DNA of 64,000 nt from Lepidodermella squamata (taxonomy: Eukaryota > Gastrotricha), in assembly GCA_047495785.1 (NCBI GenBank), contig JBLDXI010000024.1, forward strand, positions 2,790,001 to 2,854,000. Reading direction: 5' to 3'. The notes under the pieces are model-generated. The model searched no databases. It was not told the DNA's origin and was given only the letters and a program-made list of their open reading frames with translations. Shown one piece after another: positions 1 through 7,983 of this stretch; position 1 is the stretch's first letter; each line of letters starts with the position of its first letter. The position numbers and the translations under genes were made by a program.

Positions 1-49
1 CCAACTATTCGCCTTATTTCTATTCGCTATTTCCCTTTGTTTGCTTTAG

Positions 50-293
50 TACCGCAACTCCTTCAGAAGTAGAAACTCCGCCACCCGGCGAGACTCCTAC
101 AACGGAAGCCGAGACCGATGAGACTTTCGCAACCAATTCGCAACGTCAAAGGACGACGACCCTTCCAACCCTTGCTACAATAGTAATTTCGACCACAAAA
201 TTCATATTGCCAAATTGTTGCCGAGCAGTTGCAGTTAATGACCCAATGGCCCTCGTAGCCTTTGCTTATATCACAACTCGTTTGATGTGGTGA
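50..293 (+). CDS. 3'-terminal exon of a Thr/Pro-rich protein (gene cut by window edge)
   Basis: A pyrimidine-rich acceptor (tttgctttag) ends at 49. The frame starting at 51 is open for 80 codons to TGA at 291-293. The encoded segment is rich in Thr, Pro and Glu, like a mucin-type or stalk linker, and ends in a Cys-Cys pair and a moderately hydrophobic tail. That tail could be a weak membrane or GPI anchor signal. An AATAAA poly(A) signal follows at 324-329, which supports a last exon. I recognise no domain, and the upstream exons lie outside the window. The reading rests on one open frame plus the splice and poly(A) signals. Confidence 0.45.
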
Positions 294-1595
294 AAGGCTT
301 TCTTAATAAGTTTATTATTTCGAAATAAAAAGCCATTTGACCGTTGCAAAGTGAAAAGTGTACCTTGGCAAAGTGTTTCATCTTTCGAGATGAGTACTTT
401 CGAGGCATAGAGAACGAAGTGATCAGAGGTGACACTTGCGGATTCGCAATGGAAACGAATTAATTTCAGTGGTTTTCCATTAAGGAGGGTTTTTTTTAAT
501 ATTTTTCAACTTTTTAAAATGCTTTAATTTCAACGTTTTTAAGTCATCCTTAGGGAGAACGGGAATGACCCTGGGTTATTGGAAGTACAAGAAATATTAT
601 CAGATGTCCTTGCTGTGTTTTCCGATTTTTTTGACAGTTGCGAACGTCGTCATAAAAAAGTTATAGCCTCTGGAAAAACCCCATATTTTCTTGCCCCATG
701 ATCAGTAAGATTAGAGAGCATAGTTCACCGAGCAATTGTGAAATTTCATGTTCTCCAAAACGCGAATTTTTTTCATATTTCTTCAGCTAAAATCCATTCC
801 TAGCAAAATAAAAAAAAATCAGGCCTTGGTCGGCATTTGCTTTGAAGCTATTAAGAGAGATCCATTTGCTAAATACTTGGCATTTTAAGAAATGATGCAT
901 CGCTGAAATCGAAATGAAACGGAAGAATATCGCCCTGAATTTACCTGAAGAGACCCTTGGCTTATTCACACATTCGTCGATTTGTATTTTATAGCAATTT
1001 GATATATATCCAAATGATTGTCTTGGTCTCAAATTTGACATCAGTCTTGAAAAAATGATACTTATTTGGAGAAAACTCGGCTCTCGGCTAACTAGCGCAA
1101 ATCAAGCAATCGTCAATATTCGTCGCTTTATTCCCAGAAAGAACAGGGTAGCATCTTGATAAAACTCAATTTTCCAAGCTCGCATTTTTTCAAAATATAG
1201 TGAAGTGATTTTTTAGCCTGATGAACAGGGTGCGATCTCCGATCCCCGAGCTCCCAGGGATGACGAGTCATTTCGGCTAAAAACCGAGAGAAGCGAGAAA
1301 CTTATGGGGATTTTCCACTAAAACACGCCCCAGAACCTTCCACAATTAACAGTGTGATAAATTCTCATTTTGTTGTCTGGCCGGGCCGAGCTGGAAGTCG
1401 CACACTGCTGATGAATCATCAATGACCAAACAGAAATTTTACCCGGAATTTTGATGTTATCGTGTTCAGCGTTCAACAGTAGGCTGAAAGAACCTCATTC
1501 GGCAGTTTGGGACCTCAAGGTGGTCGCTTACCTTGTAGCCCGGTCAGCACTATCCTCCTTTTAGATAATCGATAGAATAGTTAGGCAAAAATTAG
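294..1595. other. Intergenic, no convincing gene
   Basis: AT-rich sequence with a poly(A) signal at 324-329 and one copy of a dispersed repeat at about 406-472. The minus-strand ORF at 787-1041 has no recognisable features and was not accepted. I see nothing else. Confidence 0.6.
406..472 (+). repeat. Dispersed repeat, copy 1
   Basis: About 65 bp containing agaacgaagtgatcagagg and ending in aacgaattaatt. It closely matches, in inverted orientation, the segment at about 8690-8757. The two copies lie on either side of the copia element, about 8.2 kb apart. No terminal repeats or target duplication were found, so the class is unknown. Confidence 0.5.
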
Positions 1596-1600
1596 TCCTT
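1596..1600. repeat. Target site duplication, left
   Basis: TCCTT directly before the 5' LTR, repeated as TCCTT at 7250-7254 directly after the 3' LTR. A 5-bp duplication is usual for copia integrases. Confidence 0.92.
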
Positions 1601-1839
1601 TGTTGGAAATCCTCGTAAACATGTTAATTAACACATTGCATATCGCATGTTATTGCTATCGTAAAATAACCCGATACTTGTTGTTATTTTATATATCAAA
1701 CAACAGCGATAGAATAATTATGTACACTTATTGTGCATGCAGAATTACACTATAAATAGTGAAAGTCGTAACAATAAATTCAGCCATTTATGTCACATTT
1801 TGAGTAGACTTGTTGAGCGTAAATAACCGAGTTTCTACA
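1601..1839 (+). repeat. 5' LTR (239 bp)
   Basis: Begins TGTTGGAAAT and ends GTTTCTACA. It contains a TATA box (TATAAATA, 1751-1758) and an AATAAA poly(A) signal (1773-1778), so promoter and polyadenylation functions can be placed. By eye it is identical along its whole length to the 3' LTR at 7011-7249. Confidence 0.95.
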
Positions 1840-1849
1840 GGTTATGGGC
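1840..1849 (+). promoter_or_regulatory. Primer binding site, initiator tRNA-Met half-tRNA type
   Basis: GGTTATGGGC starts at the first base after the 5' LTR. It is complementary to the anticodon-stem region of animal initiator tRNA-Met (GCCCATAACC), not to a tRNA 3' end. Drosophila copia is known to prime from such an internal tRNA fragment. Assignment is by memory of the tRNA sequence. Confidence 0.75.
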
Positions 1850-1978
1850 ATCTAGTTGCGCTATTTTTTGATCGTTTTTACAAGAAACTCTTCCTCTTTT
1901 TTCATCTTACGCAGATTTTCTGCTGATCTTCTTTTTCCCAATCATCCATTTTTCTAACGCTCGATTTTCACCTTAATT

Positions 1979-4012
1979 ATGACAAGCAGCGTTAGCTATA
2001 AGTTTGATCTCGACAGACTTACGAGCGCCGATGATTGGTTTACTTGGAAATTAAGACTTAAGGCGGTAGCTATTTCTCATGATTGTTGGGAATGTATGAC
2101 TGATGAGGCTGTAGCTTCAGCGACTAACTCTAAACCTAATCACAAGAAAGCTGTAGCACTTCTTTATACATCTATTTCGGGTGAATTCTTACACCTTTTA
2201 CCTGACGATACGGATAACTCCTTTAAAATTTTTAAGGCTCTTAAAGACCATTTTGAGCATAGCACTAATACCACCAAGACTGCTTTAAAGCAAAGCTTAC
2301 TGTCTATTCGCATGCGTGCGAGTGACAAGATTGATGATCACGTTAGTCGTTTAAAATCCATTTTTTCTCGTCTTAAATCTATTTCATCGCCTGTTAGTAC
2401 AGAAGATCAATTGCTCTATCTCTTGAACAGTCTACCCGATAAGTACAACATTGTTGTGACTGCCCTAGAAACTGCTAAAGGCAATTCTTTAACTTTTGAC
2501 GAGATTCATAAGGCTGTTTTAGCTGAAGAATTGAAATTATCTTTACGTACTGAATCTCGTTCCATTCCGAAAAATGGCTCCGCTGCTGATGCCACAGCGT
2601 TAAATGCGAACCACAAAAAGCGATTTCAGGGGAATTGTTACAATTGTGGGATCCCTGGGCATAAATCGAGAGATTGCCGCAGGAAAAACAATCAAAATTC
2701 AAGAAATTACCAGAATTCACGAAATCAACCCCGGGGTTATCCCAACAAGCCGTACCGGGGTGGTAAGCCAAAGAAAGGGTACCAAAATAAGAAGACCAAG
2801 CATCATGCTCATACTGCAACCGAGCCGTCTGTCGGTTTAGTTGGTCTCAATGGGTTTGTGGGGCGCACGAGGGATAATCAACTTCAGGATAAGTGGGTAG
2901 TTGATAGTGGTGCGACGTCCCATATGTCGAATGACTTCAGTTTTTTCGAGAATTATCATCCATTCAGGAAGCCAGATTCGGTCGCCATAGGGAACGGTTC
3001 ATACCTGGAGGCCTTTGGTCAAGGCAAGGTAGTCTTTGCGCAGGGCAGAACTCTTGTTACTTTGAAGAATGTTCTTTTCGTTCCCAAATTAATGACGAAT
3101 CTATTAAGCGTCCCATCGGTTATGAAAAATGGTGGCTCTGTTCAATTTTTTGACGACAAGTGTGTCGTGAAAGGCCCTGCTGGTTCTAGAGTAGCCACGG
3201 CGATTTTGGATGGGGGTATTTACGTCCTGGGATGGAAACCCAGAGGTACCACAAATGATCAACGCTGTTTTGCGGCGCAAAATACACTTTGGCATCAACG
3301 TTTGGGTCATTTGAATCACGCAACTGCTCGTTTTATGTCTTCGAAAAAATCTGTTCTTGATTTTGACTATTCGTGTGATCGACTTGCTTTTTGTGAAAGT
3401 TGTGTGAAAGGAAAAATGCATCGTTTTCCGCATTTTCCTATAGGCGAGATACGCTCAGAACGTTGTTTTCAATTAGTTCACACTGACTGTGTCGGTCCGA
3501 TGCCTGTTGAATCATTTTCTCGCGCGCGTTACTGTCTCGTTTTCGTGGATGATTTTAGCCGATTTGCTTTTCCCTATTTTATCCACTCGCGCGATCAAGT
3601 TTTTGAGAAGTATAAGGAATTCAACGACATGGTTGAAAACCATTTTCACTCGAAAATAGGTACTTTGCGATCTGACGGCGCTAAGGAATTTCTTTCTGAT
3701 GAATTTTCGGAATTTTTACGATCAAAAGGCACTGTTCGCCAATATATTGTTGCTGAGACTAATCAGCAAAATGGCGTGGCGGAACGTTTTCTGCGAACTT
3801 CGGTAGAAATGGCTCGTTCTATGCTTTTGCACGCCAATATGGCGAAGCGTTTTTGGCAAGAAGCACTTTTAAGCGCGATTCAAATTCGCAATATTGTAGT
3901 GACGCGTGTCACGAAAAAGACGCCTTTTGAGCTTTTGTATAAAAGAAAGCCGCGCGTGTTTTTGGTTGCACATGTTATTCGCATGTTACAAAACGACATC
4001 GCGACAAGTTAG
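1979..4012 (+). CDS. copia Gag-protease-integrase (5' part of Gag-Pol)
   Basis: A 677-codon ORF. It has an N-terminal copia-type Gag region (UBN2-like), a CCHC zinc knuckle with spacing CX2CX4HX4C at residues ~220-233, an aspartic protease motif DSGA near residue 309, a pre-integrase zinc-binding segment (H..H around 437, CESC near 470), and an integrase core with D near 503 (HTDC), D near 564 (SDG) and E near 601 (AERF). The frame ends at TAG 4010-4012 just after the integrase core. Integrase coding resumes in a different frame from about 3961, so the ORF end is a mutation-type break and not a natural terminus. The ATG at 1979 follows the LTR by 139 nt. Confidence 0.9.
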   Translation: MTSSVSYKFDLDRLTSADDWFTWKLRLKAVAISHDCWECMTDEAVASATNSKPNHKKAVALLYTSISGEFLHLLPDDTDNSFKIFKALKDHFEHSTNTTKTALKQSLLSIRMRASDKIDDHVSRLKSIFSRLKSISSPVSTEDQLLYLLNSLPDKYNIVVTALETAKGNSLTFDEIHKAVLAEELKLSLRTESRSIPKNGSAADATALNANHKKRFQGNCYNCGIPGHKSRDCRRKNNQNSRNYQNSRNQPRGYPNKPYRGGKPKKGYQNKKTKHHAHTATEPSVGLVGLNGFVGRTRDNQLQDKWVVDSGATSHMSNDFSFFENYHPFRKPDSVAIGNGSYLEAFGQGKVVFAQGRTLVTLKNVLFVPKLMTNLLSVPSVMKNGGSVQFFDDKCVVKGPAGSRVATAILDGGIYVLGWKPRGTTNDQRCFAAQNTLWHQRLGHLNHATARFMSSKKSVLDFDYSCDRLAFCESCVKGKMHRFPHFPIGEIRSERCFQLVHTDCVGPMPVESFSRARYCLVFVDDFSRFAFPYFIHSRDQVFEKYKEFNDMVENHFHSKIGTLRSDGAKEFLSDEFSEFLRSKGTVRQYIVAETNQQNGVAERFLRTSVEMARSMLLHANMAKRFWQEALLSAIQIRNIVVTRVTKKTPFELLYKRKPRVFLVAHVIRMLQNDIATS

Positions 4013-6960
4013 ACGCGAAGGCGCGCACTTACGTTTTTGTCGGATACCCGACTGAGCAGCCTGGCTATAAGTTATATTGTCCTGAGACTAATTCTTTCAC
4101 GGTGCGTGGTGATGTTGTGTTCAATGAATTTGATTTTTACTATAGGCCAAAGCGCGTCATTTCCGAAAATCAACCTAGTTCTGAACTGGATGATTTTGAT
4201 GTTTTTGGGGAATTACCTGCCGATACCATTTCGGGGGGTGACGCGACAGTAGAGTTGAACACAGAATCTCAGACTCATTCTCACAATGAGGATCTCTTGA
4301 ATGACACTTTTGATTTACCTGATATCCCTTCTTCTCATTTTTCCTCGTTGAATGATGACTTGAATGTTCTTGAACGTATGGCTATGGCTAACCCACCACC
4401 TCCGCCGGTGAAACCACCGGCGGCACCCGCGCGCAAAAGAGGTCGCCCGCGTCGTGTGCGTGATAGTGTTGCAGAAAAGGTTAAGAAATTACGCGAAAAG
4501 AAACTTGCAACTCGCACTCAGCCTGCGCGCACTTGTAAGAAAGTCGATTTGCTTGATAGGCGCGATGATACTGCCCCTAATGGTGGTGCTGCGCATGTTA
4601 CCTGTGAACGTGCCCTAGTTTCTATTCCTGAACCCGACACGTATGAGGAAGCCATGTCCTCTGAGGACAGCGATAAATGGCGAGCTGCCATGCTAGATGA
4701 GTTAAAATCGCACGAAATTAATGGCACTTGGGTTTTAGTGCCGCGTCCTGACAATGCGTCTGTTATTAAAAGTCGTTGGGTTTTACGCGTTAAATACAAT
4801 GCGCAGGGAGGTATTGAGCGCTATAAAGCACGCCTTGTTGCGGTTGGATGCTCTCAACGTTATGGCGAAAACTATTTAGACACCTATGCACCAGTTGTTC
4901 GTTATGCTTCTATTCGTGCTATTATTAGTTTTGCCGCGCGTAAACGTTTTTTTCTCAAACAATACGATTTTAAGACAGCGTATCTCAACGGATTCATCGA
5001 TTTCGAAAATATATATATGGAACCTGCACCTGGTTTTCTTGGTGAAATTGATGAGAACGGTTGTCCTAAGAACGTATGTTTAGTAAAACGCGGAATTTAC
5101 GGGCTCAAGCAGGCCGGTAGGCTGTGGTCCCTACGGCTGACTAGTACTCTATCATCTCTTGGTTGGACTCGTTCACGTGCAGATCCATCTGTTTTTACGT
5201 TTCGTTCTTCTAACGATTATTGTTTAATGGCGATTTTTGTTGATGATTTACTTTGTGCTGCTACTTCCCTCTCCTTTTTGAATGATTTAATCGCTGAGCT
5301 TGGGAAGCGTTTTTCTATCTCTGATTTGGGGCCACTTCATTATTTGCTTGGGATAGAAATTTCAATTACTGACCATGGCATTAGTTTGAATCAAAGCCGC
5401 TATATTGATAAGATTTTGCAACGTTTCGGCTTATCCGAAGTTAATCCTACTCTGACTCCTATGGATACAAACACCCTACTTCCTAGTGATGCTTATGCTA
5501 GACCTGCTGACAAAAAGTTGTATCAGCAAATGGTTGGCAGTTTGTTATATGCTTCTACGTCAACTCGTATCGATATCTCTTATGCAGTTTCGACTGTTGC
5601 CCAATTTTCAGCTAACCCTAATTCGCATCATTTTACGGCCTTGAAGCGCATCTTTCGTTACCTGAAAGCGACCAAGGACTACTCTATTTTTTACTCTTTT
5701 GAGAATAAGGAAGAATTAGTGGGTTACTGCGACTCGAGCTGGGGGGGTGGAACAGGTTCTGATCGTAAATCTACCACTGGTTTTATCTTTACATTTTGTG
5801 GTGGTCCGATTTCCTGGTATAGCAAAAAGCAAACCTGTGTTGCACTCTCGTCTGCAGAAGCTGAATATATAGCTTTTTCAACAGCTTGTCAAGAAGCTCT
5901 TTGGCTAAGGCAACTATTCTTGGATTTTTCTCAATTATCTTATTCTATTCCTATCTTTATTGATAATCGCTCAGCTATTTGCCTGGCTGAAAACCAGATT
6001 GTTAGCCAGCGCAGTAAACATGTTGATATTCGTTATCATTTTGCGCGATCGTTAGTTGAGCGGAAAATCATTTCTCCGAAATGGCTTAGTACTGATGAAA
6101 TGCCAGCAGACTTACTTACAAAACCACTCGCTAGAGAAAAATTCACGAAATTTTCTAAATCTCTTCTTCAACGCTTACTTGAAAAATCGTTATTTATTTT
6201 CGTCCTCTTCGCAATTTTTACTACTGCTACTTGCACTCAGAACATTAATGAAAAATATAAGATGATGAAAACAAGCATGATTGAAACGGAGGCTATGAGA
6301 GCCCATTTAAACTTCGACCAACAGCTTGGCTCTACGAATATGTATCGCCGACCACTCAAATTCTCGCACGACCCTTCTTCGGGCATGTTGAACTATCTCA
6401 CTAGAAAGAAAAGATTTTATTCTTGTAGTGGTCCAATTCCTTCTATTATAATAAAATCTTGTACCTCAAATGTCGTCCAGAAACTTGCTATTGATGAATC
6501 GATAACTTTGGAAATCCTTAATTCAACTTTAAATCTTCTACAGGAAGAAATTTTTACGGAATTACGTATCGAATTTATTGAGCTCCACATTTTAAAAATA
6601 CTTGCTAATACACCTGCTCTGGTTAGTTTGACAAACCAGCTAGAAGAGCAGATTTTCTTGTTACAAAATTTTACGACGCAAACTAGCTCGATATATCGCA
6701 ATATTACAAGTCTACGTGACGAAGTTGAAAGTGACACATGGCGCATTTATAATGAGACAGTACAACCTCATTCGGCTACAATAGCAATTCTAGCACTTTT
6801 CATTGCTTTGCTATCAATTATACTCCAACTCGGCTTTTGTTGCTGTCGACGACCGACTTCAACTACTATTTCGACTACAATTGCACCAAGCGCACCTCAA
6901 TTACCTTTACTACCGCTGCAATCGACTACCGGGCCTCATATCGACGATATTCGCCTGTAA
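3961..6960 (+). CDS. copia integrase C-terminus, reverse transcriptase, RNase H and env-like domain (3' part)
   Basis: The open frame continues Pol after the break. It starts with a GKGYP-like integrase segment, then a low-complexity Pro/Lys/Arg region around 4390-4530. The copia RT (RVT_2) runs from about 4620, with catalytic FVDD at ~5236-5247, and RNase H carries CDSSW at ~5730 and a DIRYHF segment at ~6025. Beyond RNase H the frame runs on in phase for about 780 nt. That part has a hydrophobic leader-like stretch (~6184-6240), a dibasic RKKR site (6403-6414), Leu/Ile-rich heptad-like helices with several N-glycosylation sequons (6480-6770), a strong membrane segment (~6774-6835) followed by a Cys cluster, and a short Pro/Thr tail. 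RT and RNase H assignments are firm; the envelope reading is inference. Confidence 0.88.
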   Translation, partial: FGCTCYSHVTKRHRDKLDAKARTYVFVGYPTEQPGYKLYCPETNSFTVRGDVVFNEFDFYYRPKRVISENQPSSELDDFDVFGELPADTISGGDATVELNTESQTHSHNEDLLNDTFDLPDIPSSHFSSLNDDLNVLERMAMANPPPPPVKPPAAPARKRGRPRRVRDSVAEKVKKLREKKLATRTQPARTCKKVDLLDRRDDTAPNGGAAHVTCERALVSIPEPDTYEEAMSSEDSDKWRAAMLDELKSHEINGTWVLVPRPDNASVIKSRWVLRVKYNAQGGIERYKARLVAVGCSQRYGENYLDTYAPVVRYASIRAIISFAARKRFFLKQYDFKTAYLNGFIDFENIYMEPAPGFLGEIDENGCPKNVCLVKRGIYGLKQAGRLWSLRLTSTLSSLGWTRSRADPSVFTFRSSNDYCLMAIFVDDLLCAATSLSFLNDLIAELGKRFSISDLGPLHYLLGIEISITDHGISLNQSRYIDKILQRFGLSEVNPTLTPMDTNTLLPSDAYARPADKKLYQQMVGSLLYASTSTRIDISYAVSTVAQFSANPNSHHFTALKRIFRYLKATKDYSIFYSFENKEELVGYCDSSWGGGTGSDRKSTTGFIFTFCGGPISWYSKKQTCVALSSAEAEYIAFSTACQEALWLRQLFLDFSQLSYSIPIFIDNRSAICLAENQIVSQRSKHVDIRYHFARSLVERKIISPKWLSTDEMPADLLTKPLAREKFTKFSKSLLQRLLEKSLFIFVLFAIFTTATCTQNINEKYKMMKTSMIETEAMRAHLNFDQQLGSTNMYRRPLKFSHDPSSGMLNYLTRKKRFYSCSGPIPSIIIKSCTSNVVQKLAIDESITLEILNSTLNLLQEEIFTELRIEFIELHILKILANTPALVSLTNQLEEQIFLLQNFTTQTSSIYRNITSLRDEVESDTWRIYNETVQPHSATIAILALFIALLSIILQLGFCCCRRPTSTTISTTIAPSAPQLPLLPLQSTTGPHIDDIRL

Positions 6961-7001
6961 TTCATCTTCACTGCTATCTACTCGTCAAAGAATGTTTACT
7001 C

Positions 7002-7010
7002 GAGGGGGTG
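7002..7010 (+). promoter_or_regulatory. Polypurine tract
   Basis: GAGGGGGTG directly abuts the 3' LTR at 7011. This is the expected plus-strand primer position in an LTR retrotransposon. Confidence 0.8.
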
Positions 7011-7249
7011 TGTTGGAAATCCTCGTAAACATGTTAATTAACACATTGCATATCGCATGTTATTGCTATCGTAAAATAACCCGATACTTGTTGTTATTTT
7101 ATATATCAAACAACAGCGATAGAATAATTATGTACACTTATTGTGCATGCAGAATTACACTATAAATAGTGAAAGTCGTAACAATAAATTCAGCCATTTA
7201 TGTCACATTTTGAGTAGACTTGTTGAGCGTAAATAACCGAGTTTCTACA
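7011..7249 (+). repeat. 3' LTR (239 bp)
   Basis: Same length and, by eye, same sequence as the 5' LTR at 1601-1839. It is followed by TCCTT at 7250-7254, the right target duplication. Confidence 0.95.
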
Positions 7250-7347
7250 TCCTTCAAAGCTAAAAATTTCGAATCGTGACAGCTGCTAGAGAACATTATG
7301 CTCGCAATTATCCGATCTGACCAAACTTTAACACTCTATCGTCCAAA

Positions 7348-7983
7348 TACTCATATGTGAGTATTCTCGGATTTGCAGAAATTCGCTATATATACTCATA
7401 TATGAGTACATAGAAGTGTTGCTTTTTTGCGATTTTTTTACGTGAGACCTGTGCATCTGAAAATACCCATGATGCACCCCAAGACACAAGTCACACCCGT
7501 AGATGTCAAATCTGATGTCAAAATCACCCTATACTCATTTCTTGAATAAGAAATCACTGATTATCGATTATAGATAGATTATCGAATTCCAGAATTAGCT
7601 AATTTTTTCATTTCACCTACATGAGATGCGCCATGTTTCAAAGTATTTTTCGTTTAAAACAGCTTATTTTTAGAAGGCACGCTATCCAAGAAAAAAATTC
7701 CAAAAATTCGCTGGTAGTGTCTTTTCAACAACCAAACCCTAACCTAAAACCACATGATAGCTGCATAATTTGGTCTTGCAATGTTTTCAAGCTAGCGCTA
7801 AATACTCATAGGTGAGTATAGCAATTTTGAGCTTTAAGGCCGTATAGTCATATGAGAGTAAACCTGGGTAAGACCTGATGCCGTATACTCATAGGTGAGT
7901 AAATGAGATTTGCTAGAAAACGCCGTATACTCATAGGTGAGTAAGCAGTTTGCACGATGGCGCCGTATACTCAAGTATGAGTA
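7348..7983. repeat. Array of palindromes TACTCATANNTGAGTA
   Basis: Six clear copies of a 16-bp inverted repeat lie at 7348-7363, 7393-7408 (a perfect palindrome), 7803-7818, 7886-7901, 7928-7943 and 7968-7983. A degenerate copy lies near 7843-7860. The last four clear copies are 83, 42 and 40 bp apart, and three of them share a preceding GCCGTA. The arms TACTCA/TGAGTA are constant while the central bases vary (TATG, TATA, TAGG, AGTA). Function is unknown; a dimeric DNA-binding protein site or the core of a degraded satellite are possibilities. Confidence 0.75.

Larger units (their letters stand above)
1601..7249 (+). mobile_element. Ty1/copia LTR retrotransposon with env-like 3' domain
   Basis: A 5,649-bp element with two 239-bp LTRs that I read as identical (TGTTG...CTACA), 5-bp target duplications, a primer binding site, a polypurine tract and copia-order coding: Gag, protease, integrase, reverse transcriptase, RNase H. 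Integrase before reverse transcriptase places it in Ty1/copia (Pseudoviridae). LTR identity implies a very recent insertion. Two features stand out. A frame break at about 3950-3965 lies in the C-terminal part of integrase. About 250 residues downstream of RNase H carry envelope-like features. With the frame break, this copy probably cannot make a complete polyprotein by itself, but it may be moved by proteins supplied from intact relatives. Confidence 0.95.

Noticed and set aside
787-1041. Minus-strand ORF of 84 codons upstream of copia
   Set aside because: No motif, leader or splice context; composition like random AT-rich DNA.
3950-4012. Programmed -1 frameshift in copia
   Set aside because: The break lies inside integrase, not between Gag and Pol, and conserved residues are missing next to it, so a small deletion is simpler.
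7348-7983. CRISPR array
   Set aside because: The repeats are palindromes at irregular spacing with no unique spacers of constant length, and the genome is eukaryotic.
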